A stretch of DNA of 64,000 nt from Vibrio sp. 99-70-13A1 (GCF_013114625.1 NZ_VTXD01000001.1:248001-312000), one strand, 5' to 3'; counted from the stretch's first letter, positions 10,722 to 20,881 are shown. Program-made: numbers and translations. The notes: a model not told the origin generated them from the sequence alone.

Positions 10722-10736
10722 TAAAAAGCTAAACTG

Positions 10737-10769
10737 AAAACGGCGAGATAATCATATCTCGCCGTTTTT
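10737..10769. terminator. Bidirectional terminator between yehS and fadR
   Basis: A perfect 10-bp stem CGGCGAGATA / TATCTCGCCG with A4 before and T5 after serves the two convergent genes. Confidence 0.92.
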
Positions 10770-10827
10770 GTATCTGTTATAGCTGATTTATACACTTAGT
10801 TTTGAGTATAAAACCAGATTATAAATA

Positions 10828-11667
10828 TTAGCTATCGTCTTCAGTAAAGTTCGTTGGAAGCGTAGTTTTCATTTGATTCCAAATGTGTGCGCTTGCAATA
10901 CCATATTGACGAATAACCACAGGAAGCTGTTCTCTGTCACCCTTTTCACATAGATCAAATAGATCACGATAGAATGCCATCGCTAAATCACGAGCTTCTG
11001 GGTTAGAGAAATAGTAGCTACCAACGCGATCATATAGCTTTCTTACACCATTGAAAATCAAACCGTAGATCTGGTTACCAGAATGGAAAGCCAAACGTTG
11101 GAACAACATGTAATCGTAAAAGTTGAATGTCTTAGCGACTAAGATAGACTGACGTTTCTCTTCATCTTTTTCACCATCATCTTTTACCGCTTGCTTTATT
11201 TTGTCGGCATACGGCGATGACTCAAGAAACTCATCCCAATTCGGTGCTGCTAAAAGAGCTTCACAAGATTCAATCACGCTGGTAATTGTACGTTCAGAAT
11301 TCTCTTTATTAGATTTAAATGCGTAACGCATAAAAATAGGACTGATGTTTGTACGAGCAGCAAGTAAGTCTTCAACCATTTTACTTGCATTATCAACATC
11401 CAAAGTCATCAACGTATCAAGGATATGAAGACCAGAAGTTTCCATGAACTGGTTAACTTTTGTTGGTTTACCGTGTTGGATAGTTAACCAACCATCACGA
11501 GCTAAACGTTGTAACACTTCACGTAAAGTGGTTCTCGTTACACCAATCAATTCAGAAAGTTCACGCTCTGCTGGGAGAATAGATCCTGGTGGGAAACGAC
11601 CATTCCAAATGCTCTCAATAATATACTTTTCTGCAAAGCCTGCCGGGCTCTTAGCCTTAATAACCAT
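10828..11667 (-). CDS. fadR: Fatty acid metabolism regulator FadR
   Basis: 279 residues, about 40 longer than E. coli FadR (239). The N-terminal GntR-type winged helix-turn-helix (residues 5-75, with [29 protein letters not shown]) binds operators at fab and fad genes; the C-terminal helical domain binds long-chain acyl-CoA, which releases DNA. The extra segment lies in the C-terminal domain (about 135-180, the stretch around [20 protein letters not shown]). An insertion of this size is known in vibrio FadR, where it forms a second acyl-CoA site. Divergent from nhaB, as in E. coli. Confidence 0.96.
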   Translation of the reverse strand: MVIKAKSPAGFAEKYIIESIWNGRFPPGSILPAERELSELIGVTRTTLREVLQRLARDGWLTIQHGKPTKVNQFMETSGLHILDTLMTLDVDNASKMVEDLLAARTNISPIFMRYAFKSNKENSERTITSVIESCEALLAAPNWDEFLESSPYADKIKQAVKDDGEKDEEKRQSILVAKTFNFYDYMLFQRLAFHSGNQIYGLIFNGVRKLYDRVGSYYFSNPEARDLAMAFYRDLFDLCEKGDREQLPVVIRQYGIASAHIWNQMKTTLPTNFTEDDS

Positions 11668-12307
11668 CTAAACTTCTGTCCAATTGTAATTGTTTCGCTT
11701 TAATAAGACTCATCATACCACTAGTTAGCAATGAGCGGAAACATACTGATACTTTACCTAGCACAATAACGCACTAGAGTTAATGCTCTAACTTGCAGCA
11801 CACGATTGCAGTCTCACTACACTCTCGAAGTGCACATAAACAGACAAGTCAACAAATGTGCAACATGCATAAAAGCCAGTAAAATCAATGGACCTAGCTC
11901 ACAAAATGCTATTTTTAAAATGCAATATTAAGTTGTAATAATCGTACATAATTACCTGTTAAGATGTAATTTTTAGTCATCTCAATCAAATATTGATCCT
12001 ACATAGGTTTTTAAGCATTTTGCATGCTATGCTTGCGCTACTTTGATCGCGTTTCTCGACAAAAAAGTGGTATTTTTAGTGCTACAGAGTTTTTCCTGTT
12101 GACTAAATGTTATCTAAGAGTAGAGTTGCGCTCAAAAAAGAGCAGTGCTTAAGTTTCTAAGGGAGTGACTTGGCAAGACCACAAAACAATACATGGATTG
12201 TTGTTTTCCTAAGTCACTGTTAGTTATGGATATTCTCCTTTACCATATCTAGAAACTCAATTGTTGTATTGCTTGTCTATTCATCATCAACATAAAAGAG
12301 TATTAAC
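11668..12307. other. Divergent fadR/nhaB intergenic region
   Basis: A 640-base AT-rich spacer holding both divergent promoters. Small inverted repeats are visible (TAGAG/CTCTA near 11775-11790; GCTC/GAGC at about 12130-12143) and the large hairpin described separately at 12164-12218. I see no ORF with a convincing ribosome binding site and could not identify FadR operators by eye. Confidence 0.6.
12164..12218 (+). promoter_or_regulatory. Large hairpin in the presumed nhaB leader
   Basis: AGTGACTTGG (12164-12173) pairs with CCTAAGTCACT (12208-12218, one bulged T), and inside it AACAAT (12185-12190) pairs with ATTGTT (12197-12202). The structure ends 89 bases before the nhaB start, so it would be in the mRNA leader if transcription starts upstream. 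I do not recognise it as a known riboswitch; it could instead be an attenuator-like or protective structure. Confidence 0.5.
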
Positions 12308-13897
12308 ATGCCGATGTCTCTCGGAAATGCTTTTATCAAAAACTTCCTTGGTAAAGCACCTGATTGGTACAAGATTGCCATCATCTCCTTTCTTATTATC
12401 AACCCAATTGTATTTTTCTTAGTTGACCCATTTGTTGCGGGTTGGCTGCTCGTGGTCGAATTCATCTTTACTCTAGCAATGGCACTTAAGTGCTACCCAT
12501 TACAACCGGGTGGTTTACTTGCAATTCAAGCGGTTGCAATAGGCATGACCAAGCCCGAAATGGTCTATCATGAACTACAAGCGAACCTACCTGTACTGTT
12601 GCTCTTAGTATTTATGGTTGCTGGCATCTACTTCATGAAAGAACTTCTTCTGTTCATTTTCACGAAGATCCTGCTTGGTATACGCTCTAAAGTACTACTT
12701 TCAATGGCGTTTTGTGTAGCAGCTGCGTTCTTATCAGCTTTCTTAGATGCACTAACTGTAATCGCTGTTGTTATCAGCGTTGCTGTCGGCTTCTACTCTA
12801 TTTATCACAAAGTTGCTTCAGGCAAAGTATCTAACTCAGCACACGACCATACTCATGATGAAGAAATTTCTGAACTGACTCGTGAAGATTTAGAAGACTA
12901 CCGTGCTTTCCTACGTTCTCTGCTAATGCATGCCGGTGTTGGTACTGCACTAGGTGGTGTTATGACAATGGTTGGTGAACCACAAAACCTCGTAATTGCT
13001 AAGCAAGCAGGCTGGGAATTTGGTGAGTTTATTATCCGTATGCTTCCTGTCACTCTACCGGTATTCTTCTGCGGCATCATGACTTGTGCATTAGTAGAAA
13101 AACTAAAAGTTTTTGGTTACGGTGCGGAACTGCCTAACAACGTTCGCCAAATTCTAGTTGAGTTCGACAACAAAGAACGTGCAAACCGTACTAAACAAGA
13201 CGTTGCTAAACTTTGGATTCAGGGTGCGATTGCAGTATGGCTAATTGTTGGTCTAGCGCTACACGTAGCTGAAGTTGGTTTGATTGGTCTTTCTGTCATT
13301 ATCTTAGCGACAGCATTCACAGGTGTGATTGAAGAACATTCAATGGGTAAAGCTTTTGAAGAAGCACTACCATTTACGGCTCTTCTTGCAGTTTTCTTCT
13401 CTATTGTCGCTGTGATTATCGATCAATCACTATTTAAACCTATCATTGATGCGGTGCTACACATTGAAGACAAAGGTACCCAACTTGCCTTGTTCTACGT
13501 CGCTAATGGTATCTTGTCCATGGTTTCGGACAACGTATTTGTAGGTACTGTCTACATCAATGAAGTTAAAACCGCGCTGGTTGAAGGTATTATCACTCGT
13601 GACCAATTTGATCTACTTGCTGTTGCAATCAATACCGGTACGAACTTACCTTCGGTAGCAACGCCTAACGGTCAAGCTGCATTCTTATTCTTACTAACTT
13701 CAGCGCTTGCACCATTAATTCGTTTATCTTACGGTCGAATGGTTATTATGGCTCTGCCTTACACTATCGTACTGGCTATTGTTGGTTTTATAGGTATTGT
13801 TTTCTTCGTCGAACCAATGACTGCATGGTTTTATGATGCAGGCTGGATTACACACCACGTTGGTGATGCTACTGCCGTAATTTCAGGCGGTCACTAA
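12308..13897 (+). CDS. nhaB: Na+/H+ antiporter NhaB
   Basis: 529 residues, an inner-membrane antiporter that expels Na+ in exchange for protons. The sequence shows about 12 hydrophobic helices, a His/Asp/Glu-rich cytoplasmic loop ([10 protein letters not shown], near residue 180), and family stretches such as [29 protein letters not shown] and [24 protein letters not shown]. Slightly longer than E. coli NhaB (513). AAAGAG stands eight bases before the ATG. A sodium exporter is central to a marine organism and complements the Rsx complex, MotY and the second antiporter in this window. Confidence 0.96.
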   Translation: MPMSLGNAFIKNFLGKAPDWYKIAIISFLIINPIVFFLVDPFVAGWLLVVEFIFTLAMALKCYPLQPGGLLAIQAVAIGMTKPEMVYHELQANLPVLLLLVFMVAGIYFMKELLLFIFTKILLGIRSKVLLSMAFCVAAAFLSAFLDALTVIAVVISVAVGFYSIYHKVASGKVSNSAHDHTHDEEISELTREDLEDYRAFLRSLLMHAGVGTALGGVMTMVGEPQNLVIAKQAGWEFGEFIIRMLPVTLPVFFCGIMTCALVEKLKVFGYGAELPNNVRQILVEFDNKERANRTKQDVAKLWIQGAIAVWLIVGLALHVAEVGLIGLSVIILATAFTGVIEEHSMGKAFEEALPFTALLAVFFSIVAVIIDQSLFKPIIDAVLHIEDKGTQLALFYVANGILSMVSDNVFVGTVYINEVKTALVEGIITRDQFDLLAVAINTGTNLPSVATPNGQAAFLFLLTSALAPLIRLSYGRMVIMALPYTIVLAIVGFIGIVFFVEPMTAWFYDAGWITHHVGDATAVISGGH

Positions 13898-13993
13898 GAT
13901 TTAGGTTGCCAATTAAGCAAGCCATAAGTATCGACTCAATAAATGAGTCTCACAAATAAAAAATATTTGTTGATCAAGAAACTTATCCAAGAT

Positions 13994-14022
13994 AAAAAGC
14001 TCTGAGTATTCAGGGCTTTTTT
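13994..14022 (+). terminator. Terminator of nhaB
   Basis: AAAAAGCtCTGA / TCAGgGCTTTTTT: a hairpin with one mismatch followed by six T residues, about 100 bases after nhaB and just before dsbB, suggesting separate dsbB expression. Confidence 0.8.
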
Positions 14023-14044
14023 ATTTTACTGAAAGGATTACATT

Positions 14045-14563
14045 TTGAGTTTTCTTACCGTCCTCAAGGACTTCTCTAAAACACGTTTATCATGGCTACT
14101 TCTACTCATATCCATCATCTTATTTGAGTCCGCAGCACTTTTCTTCCAGCATGTGATGTTACTGGCACCATGTGTGATGTGTATTTATGAACGCGTTGCT
14201 ATGTTTGGTATTGGTATCGCTGCAGCTATTGGTTTGGTCAACCCGAAGAATCCGGTCATTCGCTGGGTTGGTTTGGCGGCATGGGGAGCAAGTGCTTACA
14301 AAGGTCTAACACTTTCGATGCAGCATGTGGATTACCAATTTAACCCTTCTCCTTTTGCGACTTGCGACTTATTTGTCACATTTCCGAGTTGGGCTCCATT
14401 GAATGAATGGGTTCCGTGGGTGTTTGAAGCGTATGGTGATTGCAGCAAGGTGGTATGGCAATTCCTAGATCTTTCTATGCCGCAATGGCTGGTTGTCATT
14501 TTCGCAGGTAACTTGATTGCATTGGCTGCTATTGTCATTTCACAGTTTGCTAAATCGAAATAA
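14045..14563 (+). CDS. dsbB: Disulfide bond formation protein B
   Basis: 172 residues, four transmembrane helices. Both redox pairs of the family are present: the CVMC motif in the first periplasmic loop (residues ~41-44) and the Cys pair in the second loop (FATCDLF and YGDCSK). DsbB reoxidises periplasmic DsbA and passes electrons to membrane quinones. The start codon is TTG, with GAAAGGA upstream. The gene follows nhaB, the same neighbour as in E. coli. Confidence 0.96.
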   Translation: MSFLTVLKDFSKTRLSWLLLLISIILFESAALFFQHVMLLAPCVMCIYERVAMFGIGIAAAIGLVNPKNPVIRWVGLAAWGASAYKGLTLSMQHVDYQFNPSPFATCDLFVTFPSWAPLNEWVPWVFEAYGDCSKVVWQFLDLSMPQWLVVIFAGNLIALAAIVISQFAKSK

Positions 14564-14580
14564 ACTGAACTGAATTAATT

Positions 14581-14609
14581 AAAAAGCCGACATTCATGTC
14601 GGCTTTTTT
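14581..14609 (+). terminator. Terminator of dsbB
   Basis: A5, then the perfect stem GCCGACAT / ATGTCGGC, then T6, 18 bases after the dsbB stop. Confidence 0.93.
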
Positions 14610-14707
14610 ATAGATGCTTTTATGTATGAGCATGATTTACAAGTTATTGATTACAAGAATCCCTATCAGTCACGCCGTAGAGTTATTTAAACTTGCTCTT
14701 CTTCAAC

Positions 14708-15328
14708 CTAACTACTCTTTCCACAGCATTGCTTGAATTTTTTACCACTTTCACAAGGGCAAGCTTCGTTTCGACCGACACCTTTGAATGGATTCACGCT
14801 TTGAGATTTATTCCCGTGCATGGCTTCATCAGCCGCTAAAGCCACTTCCGACACCATTAAATCAATTTGGCCAATAAGATCATTCAAAGAAGGAGGATTT
14901 TGAAAACCAGATGCTTTCATTTGCTGCTGTGTTTGCTCTTCATCTATCGCAAGCATCAAAGTCGTCAGCAGTGCCTGCAACATTCTGAGAGTGCCATCTG
15001 CCATTGTGACTGTTTGCCACTGCTCTTCAACCGCTGGCCATACCGCCATAAAGCCTTCCGAGAAATCAGCGAATTGCTCACTAAATCCATCTTCAGATAA
15101 TGTTTCTACCACAGAGTATTCACTTCGTTGAATCAGATTATGTTGGCGATTAATCTGCTCCGTTACGATTGGTAAAAACTTATCCACTTCATCTGAAACT
15201 ATACCAGGTAGCCACTCTTGAGGGTCTAGCGGCTTAGTCGCAAGGTTAGAGGCAAGTATTGCACCTTCCATAAAAGAAGGGGTCACACCTTCCAATGAGC
15301 CTTCAAGGCTTAGTAATTGATACTTCAT
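14708..15328 (-). CDS. UPF0149/YecA family protein with SEC-C zinc motif
   Basis: 206 residues. The all-helical N-terminal region (about 10-170) fits the YecA/UPF0149 fold. The C-terminus GRNEACPCESGKKFKQCCG is a SEC-C metal-binding motif (CxC...CC with a final basic patch), the zinc module also found at the SecA tail and often linked to ribosome or SecB contact. The cellular role of this family is unclear. It stands alone, convergent with dsbB. Confidence 0.85.
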   Translation of the reverse strand: MKYQLLSLEGSLEGVTPSFMEGAILASNLATKPLDPQEWLPGIVSDEVDKFLPIVTEQINRQHNLIQRSEYSVVETLSEDGFSEQFADFSEGFMAVWPAVEEQWQTVTMADGTLRMLQALLTTLMLAIDEEQTQQQMKASGFQNPPSLNDLIGQIDLMVSEVALAADEAMHGNKSQSVNPFKGVGRNEACPCESGKKFKQCCGKSS

Positions 15329-15549
15329 TTAAAATTCTAGCCAGTCAAAACAGTTGGCAGCATTATAACTCTTACTGGATGAAATAATAGAATGTATACC
15401 TTCGAACCACCTTCTATTTAACTTTTATGATACGCAACCCTTTGCCTTTTCCTTTTTAGATATTTACCACTTATTTCGCTTTGAGGTTGATTCATTTCAA
15501 GGCACAACCCAAACAGAAACATTTTGTTACACCAATAGGTAATTTAACA

Positions 15550-16089
15550 ATGAAACACAAAACTGGTTTTACCTTACTTGAATTGGTCATCGTTATTGTT
15601 ATTTTAGGTATTCTTGCCGTTACTGCCGCTCCCCGTTTTTTGAACTATCAAAGAGATAGCCATGAGGCTGTTTCTCAGGCATCTTTTTCTTCATTTACTG
15701 CTGCAGTTAACATGTACCATTCTCAATGGTTAATTGAAGGCGAGCCTAATTTTGACCAAACCGTTAATTATGGTGTTGAGGATATTTATCCATCTATTAC
15801 TGGCTACCCAATAGCTGTTAACCAGTTACCACTAAGCTCAGGGGCAAGTTTACGCGGCAGTGACTGTGTCTCTTTATGGAATGCGCTTATGAATACTGAT
15901 TTGACGATAAGAGCACATGGCGCGGATGTATTCCCTTCAGATCATGACATCGTCGCTTGGTATACCGCCGCACCTAGTTGTTACTATTACTATACGTCTG
16001 GTTACTCGCTCGGTGAACCTATTCCAAGGCTAGATTACTTCCCACTTACTGGAGAATTAGTCACAAGTAATCGAAGACCAAGTTCATAA
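15550..16089 (+). CDS. Orphan type IV prepilin-like protein
   Basis: About 179 residues. The N-terminus is a textbook class III leader: MKHKTG then FTLLELVIVIVILGILAVTAAP, with Gly-1, Phe+1 and Glu+5 for the prepilin peptidase and a long hydrophobic helix for pilus or pseudopilus assembly. The globular part ends with two Cys (DCVSLW and SCYYYY) that may form a disulfide, as in major pilins. The ORF extends 23 codons further upstream from a TTG, but the ATG at 15550 puts the leader where it belongs. No other pilin or secretion gene is nearby; the body resembles MSHA-type minor pilins only loosely. Confidence 0.85.
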   Translation: MKHKTGFTLLELVIVIVILGILAVTAAPRFLNYQRDSHEAVSQASFSSFTAAVNMYHSQWLIEGEPNFDQTVNYGVEDIYPSITGYPIAVNQLPLSSGASLRGSDCVSLWNALMNTDLTIRAHGADVFPSDHDIVAWYTAAPSCYYYYTSGYSLGEPIPRLDYFPLTGELVTSNRRPSS

Positions 16090-16159
16090 ACACCACTCAT
16101 AGTGACAATTACTCTATCAGCCCGTACAATCACGCCTCCTGATTCTACGGTAGAAAAAC

Positions 16160-17110
16160 ATGCGAGTAATTTTAGGCCCAATGGAGGGTGTTCTTGACCA
16201 TTTAATGCGAGAAATTCTGACAGAGATTAATGATTATGATCTCTGTGTGACTGAATTTGTACGTATCGTTGATCAGCTGCTTCCTCCTCATGTATTTCAC
16301 CGTATATGCCCTGAATTACACCAAGGTTCTCAAACCATGGCTGGTGTTCCTATTCATCTACAACTTTTAGGTCAGCACCCTAAGTGGATGGCTGAAAATG
16401 CCTTTCAGGCCGCGAGTTTAGGTGCGAAAGGAATCGATATTAACTTCGGTTGTCCTGCTAAAGCCGTAAATAAGAGTAATGGTGGCGCTTCTCTTTTAAA
16501 AGAACCTGAGCTGATTTATCAAGTCGTTAAAGCTTGCCGAGAGGCTGTTCCTAAGCACATTCCTGTATCAGCAAAAATCCGTTTAGGCTGGGAGCACCCG
16601 GAAGAATGTTTCGAAATTGTCGATGCCATTGAACAAGCTAAAGCCGATGAACTCACAGTTCATGCCCGAACAAAAGTGGGTGGCTATAAAGCAAGTGAGA
16701 TCAAATGGAACTACATCAATCAGATAAGAGAAAAAACCTCATTACCTTTAATCGCTAATGGTGAGATCTGGAATTACCAAGATGGTCAGGATTGCATAAA
16801 GACCACAGGTGTCGATTCACTGATGGTTTGCCGTGGTGCTTTCAATATTCCGAACCTAGGTAACGTGGTGAAATATGACCACCAGCAAATGCCATGGGAG
16901 AAAGTGATTGAGCTATTACTTCGTTACTCTGAATTTCAGATTAAGGGTGATAAAGGCATGTACTATCCAAACAGAGTGAAGCAGTGGTTTGTGTATTTGA
17001 GTAAAGGCTACCCTGAAGCAAACGAACTATTCAAAGAAATACGCACCTTTAAAAAGTCGCCACCAATTGTCGAGCGCTTAGAACGCTACCAAGAAGAGTA
17101 CTTCCGCTAA
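16160..17110 (+). CDS. dusC: tRNA-dihydrouridine(16) synthase
   Basis: 316 residues, FMN-dependent TIM-barrel enzyme that reduces uridine in the tRNA D-loop. The N-terminus MRVILGPMEGVLDHLMRE, the catalytic Cys98 in INFGCPAK, and the FMN-binding LTVHAR and IANGEIWN stretches are all present. The initial GPMEGV and the FxxPPHVF segment favour the DusC subgroup (U16) over DusA or DusB. Probably monocistronic, with a bidirectional terminator shared with the convergent diguanylate cyclase. Confidence 0.93.
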   Translation: MRVILGPMEGVLDHLMREILTEINDYDLCVTEFVRIVDQLLPPHVFHRICPELHQGSQTMAGVPIHLQLLGQHPKWMAENAFQAASLGAKGIDINFGCPAKAVNKSNGGASLLKEPELIYQVVKACREAVPKHIPVSAKIRLGWEHPEECFEIVDAIEQAKADELTVHARTKVGGYKASEIKWNYINQIREKTSLPLIANGEIWNYQDGQDCIKTTGVDSLMVCRGAFNIPNLGNVVKYDHQQMPWEKVIELLLRYSEFQIKGDKGMYYPNRVKQWFVYLSKGYPEANELFKEIRTFKKSPPIVERLERYQEEYFR

Positions 17111-17120
17111 CTTAGCGTAT

Positions 17121-17210
17121 CAAAGCACTTCACTAATTGTGGAGAGTCATTATATTTATAGGGAGCTATTATAGTTAACTCCCTAAATCCAAAGACTGAA
17201 CAGTGCTTTG
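17121..17210. terminator. Nested inverted repeats between dusC and the diguanylate cyclase
   Basis: The outer arms CAAAGCACT (17121-17129) and AGTGCTTTG (17202-17210) are perfectly complementary and enclose a second hairpin TAGGGAG / CTCCCTA (17159-17165 and 17179-17185). The position between convergent genes suggests a bidirectional transcription stop, though no long T-run is present. Confidence 0.55.
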
Positions 17211-17225
17211 GTTCCTTTCTCCTGG

Positions 17226-18713
17226 TTAAAAGACAATGGAATTCTTCCCAGAATTTTTTGCAGAATATAACTTTTCATCAGCTACCTTAAAGATCTCTTC
17301 AAAATCCCCAAGTGTTTCTGAGTTCCCTTCTTCAGCTTTATTTGATGAATAAACCCCACCAGAAATAGTGAAGCCATTAGGCAGTACAGAAATCGAATCA
17401 TCACATATCTGTTTTTTCACTCTTTCCAATGTTTTGTGCATTTGCTCGATATTATCGCCACGTAAATATACGACAAACTCTTCACCACCAAAACGAGCTG
17501 CAACGTCAGAGTTACGGACACTATTTTTAAGACGCTTTGCCATATATCGAATGACTTCATCACCTTTATCATGCCCATAAGTATCATTCACTGATTTAAA
17601 ATCGTCGATATCAAAAACAGCTAAAACAAACTGCTGAGTATGCTTTTCGATCGTCCAAAAGGCTTCAAGCCCTCGCCTATTCAATAATCCGGTCATCGGA
17701 TCTTTCGCCGCTAGCTCTTTAAAGTAGCCACTTTCCACATTGGAGTTGATATAGAAAAGAAATGTCATAAAAAACAATGAAATAATCACTATCATGATCA
17801 AACTATTTTTTTCTGAATATAAAAAACTTTTCAGTTCGCCCGCGTAGTTCAATTCATAATAAAGGGCGTGGTTTGAAACAATGCCCTCAATTTCGATCTT
17901 GTGAGTTCTAACCGCATTTTCCGGAAAAGGCTTCGAAGAATAGTTAATGACACTAAAACGACCAGATAAGTTGGCGTCTTTAGGGTTAAGTAAACGCTCA
18001 CTATCGATAGAAACAGCTAACATGCCTTGATGTTCTCCCTTAAAGAACACGGGAATAGTCATACTGATTTGCTTACCCGTCGCTTCGCCTACCATGCTTA
18101 AACTGGGACCACTCAATGTCACTTTATCTGGGTTGTTAGCGGTTAACTGCCAGTACGGGCGAGCTTTAATTGTGCTGAGGAGGGGCTTGGTCAAGGATAA
18201 GGCTACAGACTCCGGTGAAGAAATCACATAACCCGATTTATGGATGAAATACACGCTGTCATGGTATTCATCGATATCGAAAAGAAAAGATAGAATCGGA
18301 GCGAAGGCCATTTTCTCAGAAGCACTTTTGTATAGTTCACTGGATGTATCACACATCTCCTCTGAGCCTACCACCATATAATCTATATCGACTGATGGGA
18401 TTTCTAATGCTTTTCCTTTTGCTAACAGTAAAGCGTCAATAGGCCAAATTTGACATACACCATCAACCACCCTGTGCTGGTGATCTAAGTACACTACTTT
18501 TCCAGATTTGTATTGGTTGGTAAAGCTATAATCTAAAGCTCCAATAACTTTAGTTGTTCGTTGAATCGCCTCTTCAATACGTTGGTATTCATTATCGATA
18601 CCGCGGTTCACAACGTTGATATGGCTTTTTACAGTGAAAATAAATACCGCAATAGCGAATATTAAGGGTAAACCAAGAATAAATCTAAGGCTAAAATGCC
18701 TCTGTACTTTCAT
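17226..18713 (-). CDS. Membrane-bound diguanylate cyclase (GGDEF domain)
   Basis: 495 residues. Transmembrane helix 1 (~8-28), a ~270-residue periplasmic sensor region probably of the Cache type, transmembrane helix 2 (~304-322) and a C-terminal GGDEF domain (~335-495). The active site is GGEEF at 409-413, and a canonical inhibitory site RxxD (RNSD, 400-403) sits five residues before it, so the enzyme should make c-di-GMP and be product-inhibited. No EAL domain. The signal it senses is unknown. Monocistronic as far as visible. Confidence 0.92.
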   Translation of the reverse strand: MKVQRHFSLRFILGLPLIFAIAVFIFTVKSHINVVNRGIDNEYQRIEEAIQRTTKVIGALDYSFTNQYKSGKVVYLDHQHRVVDGVCQIWPIDALLLAKGKALEIPSVDIDYMVVGSEEMCDTSSELYKSASEKMAFAPILSFLFDIDEYHDSVYFIHKSGYVISSPESVALSLTKPLLSTIKARPYWQLTANNPDKVTLSGPSLSMVGEATGKQISMTIPVFFKGEHQGMLAVSIDSERLLNPKDANLSGRFSVINYSSKPFPENAVRTHKIEIEGIVSNHALYYELNYAGELKSFLYSEKNSLIMIVIISLFFMTFLFYINSNVESGYFKELAAKDPMTGLLNRRGLEAFWTIEKHTQQFVLAVFDIDDFKSVNDTYGHDKGDEVIRYMAKRLKNSVRNSDVAARFGGEEFVVYLRGDNIEQMHKTLERVKKQICDDSISVLPNGFTISGGVYSSNKAEEGNSETLGDFEEIFKVADEKLYSAKNSGKNSIVF

Positions 18714-18952
18714 GCAAAAAAACCTTTAACCTAACTTATCGGTGTAATCACACAAAGCCTATCAATTTACTTTGAACACAGCGCTTAAATATTTAAAATT
18801 TAACAGAAAAATGACATTTGGCACGTCGATTAGTAACGAACGGTAAAATTAATTTTATTCATTTAAGAAATGATTGAAGCCTAATTAGAACAGCTTAACT
18901 ACAACAAAGCTGTTCTAATTTCTAACTTATTATCTAGCCTTACCCTGAGAAC

Positions 18953-20842
18953 TTAAGGTTGCGAAGTGATACTGAAGATCCCACATTCTTCAGAGCCCAT
19001 AGTAAGGTTAATCTCACCTTCGATAACGTTAAGTTCGTTTGTAACAGTAAGCTCATTTGCTGAATCTTGGCTTTCTAGCCCATCACCAATGAGAGCTTTA
19101 AGTTGACCAACTTCAATACCTAGTTTCCAAAACGGAATGGAAACTGCTTTTTCTTTATCAGCTAAATTAATGACCGATAGTGTATGTTCATTACCTAAGC
19201 TTCTAGCGAATACCAATGTTTCTTGGTCACAGTAAAGTTCAACAAAACTGCCAACCTGTAAGCTTGGATTTTGCTTTCGAATTTGAATCAGAGACTGAGT
19301 AAACCCAAACCATGGAGACTGCTTTTCTTCTCCCCAGGGGAAAGAGCGGCGATTATCAGGATCTTGCCCACCTTCTAATCCAACTTCTGTTCCGTAATAC
19401 AAGCATGGAGCACCCACATACGTCATGAGAAACATCAAGGCAATTTTCTGGCGAGCGGTATCACTGCCTAATAACGTAATAAATCTTGCTGTGTCATGAC
19501 TATCAAGTTGATTCAATTGAGACAGTTGATTCTGCCAAGGAATCTTAGACCTTGATTCCGCAAGCCACTTTGTAAACTCAAGCATATCAATACTAATTGG
19601 TTGATAGGCGATATCTTGATTTGCAAGTAATGCGCGGATTGGGTGAGCAAAACCATAATAGTTCATCGACCCATCCTCTTGCTCACCTTGCAACCAAGAA
19701 GTCGCTTCAAAAAAGTGCTCCCCTAATACATACGCATTGGGGTTTTGTTGCTTAGTTGCCGAACGGAAGGCTTTAACATAATGAGCGTTATTTTTTGCTC
19801 CCTCCCCTTCACCAAGCATATGAATAACGTCAAAACGCCAACCATCAATATTATAGGGTGGCTTTAACCAATGCTTGATTACTGAGTCCTCTGACTCATA
19901 GATGTATTCCCTTACTTCAGAGTTATCGAAATTCAGTACAGGTAAAGATTGAATGCCTTTCCACCCCACATAACTTTCCGACTTATCGTCATTGAAGAAA
20001 TAATAATCAGAGTATGGGGATTCAGGGTTTAGGTAAGCTCCTGTTTGCGTTCTTTGTAACTTATCCAACCAAGGATGTTCTGAAGACGTATGATTAAACA
20101 CGGCGTCCAGCACAACTTTCATTCCTCGTTGGTGAATATCCTCACTCAACTCAACAAACTTTTGGTTACTTCCTAAATGTGGGTCAACATTCAAGTAATC
20201 CGTGGTGTCGTATTTATGGTTACTTGGAGAGCAAAATATTGGATTAAGGTATAAAGTGGAGACACCAAGCTCTTCTAGGTAGTTCAGCTTCTGGCGTATG
20301 CCTGCCAAATCACCACCAAAGAATTCAGCTGCACTGGTACCGTTATAGCCTCCAATGTCGGAGCCCCATGGCTTAGCTACCGCATCAACTTTGCCATCTT
20401 TTAACTTATATTCACCTGTTTTTACGCTTATCTCAGGATTTCCATTACAAAAGCGATCGGGGAAGATTTGGTAAAATGTCTGCTCAGCAATCCAACTTGG
20501 TGGCTGATTTAGTACGTTAAATTTAAAATGCCCTTCGCGACCGGGCATCCGAGTATGAATCCCACTTCCATCCAGCCAAAACTGCGCTTTTTCACTTGTC
20601 ACTTTGAAAGCATAATGCGTCACAGGTTGGTCTTGGTTAATCGGGAAAGTACCTTGCCAGATGGTCAGCCGACCTTCTTCACCAACTTTAATCAAGTCGG
20701 CTAGATATTCTTCGTTATCAGGTTCGTGACGAACTTGGATACTTTTCCAGTCTGACTTATCAGTTTTAAGGAGAACAGTTAGATGAGCATTCTCAAATGT
20801 CACCCCATCTAGAGTTTGAGAATGAAATAGAAATGGCAACAT
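18953..20842 (-). CDS. malZ: Maltodextrin glucosidase (GH13 family)
   Basis: 629 residues. An N-terminal beta domain (~1-120) is followed by the GH13 alpha-amylase barrel with all four conserved regions: DAVFNH, GWRFDVIHM (nucleophile Asp), VLGEHFF (acid/base Glu) and LDSHDTARF (third acid). The arrangement fits MalZ, which trims glucose from the reducing end of maltodextrins in the cytosol; no signal peptide is seen. A related neopullulanase or cyclomaltodextrinase is the main alternative. It stands apart from other mal genes, after a terminator that ends the upstream ABC operon. Confidence 0.85.
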   Translation of the reverse strand: MLPFLFHSQTLDGVTFENAHLTVLLKTDKSDWKSIQVRHEPDNEEYLADLIKVGEEGRLTIWQGTFPINQDQPVTHYAFKVTSEKAQFWLDGSGIHTRMPGREGHFKFNVLNQPPSWIAEQTFYQIFPDRFCNGNPEISVKTGEYKLKDGKVDAVAKPWGSDIGGYNGTSAAEFFGGDLAGIRQKLNYLEELGVSTLYLNPIFCSPSNHKYDTTDYLNVDPHLGSNQKFVELSEDIHQRGMKVVLDAVFNHTSSEHPWLDKLQRTQTGAYLNPESPYSDYYFFNDDKSESYVGWKGIQSLPVLNFDNSEVREYIYESEDSVIKHWLKPPYNIDGWRFDVIHMLGEGEGAKNNAHYVKAFRSATKQQNPNAYVLGEHFFEATSWLQGEQEDGSMNYYGFAHPIRALLANQDIAYQPISIDMLEFTKWLAESRSKIPWQNQLSQLNQLDSHDTARFITLLGSDTARQKIALMFLMTYVGAPCLYYGTEVGLEGGQDPDNRRSFPWGEEKQSPWFGFTQSLIQIRKQNPSLQVGSFVELYCDQETLVFARSLGNEHTLSVINLADKEKAVSIPFWKLGIEVGQLKALIGDGLESQDSANELTVTNELNVIEGEINLTMGSEECGIFSITSQP

Positions 20843-20881
20843 ACAAAAGACTCACTAATGAATAATATTGCCTAAGATAAT

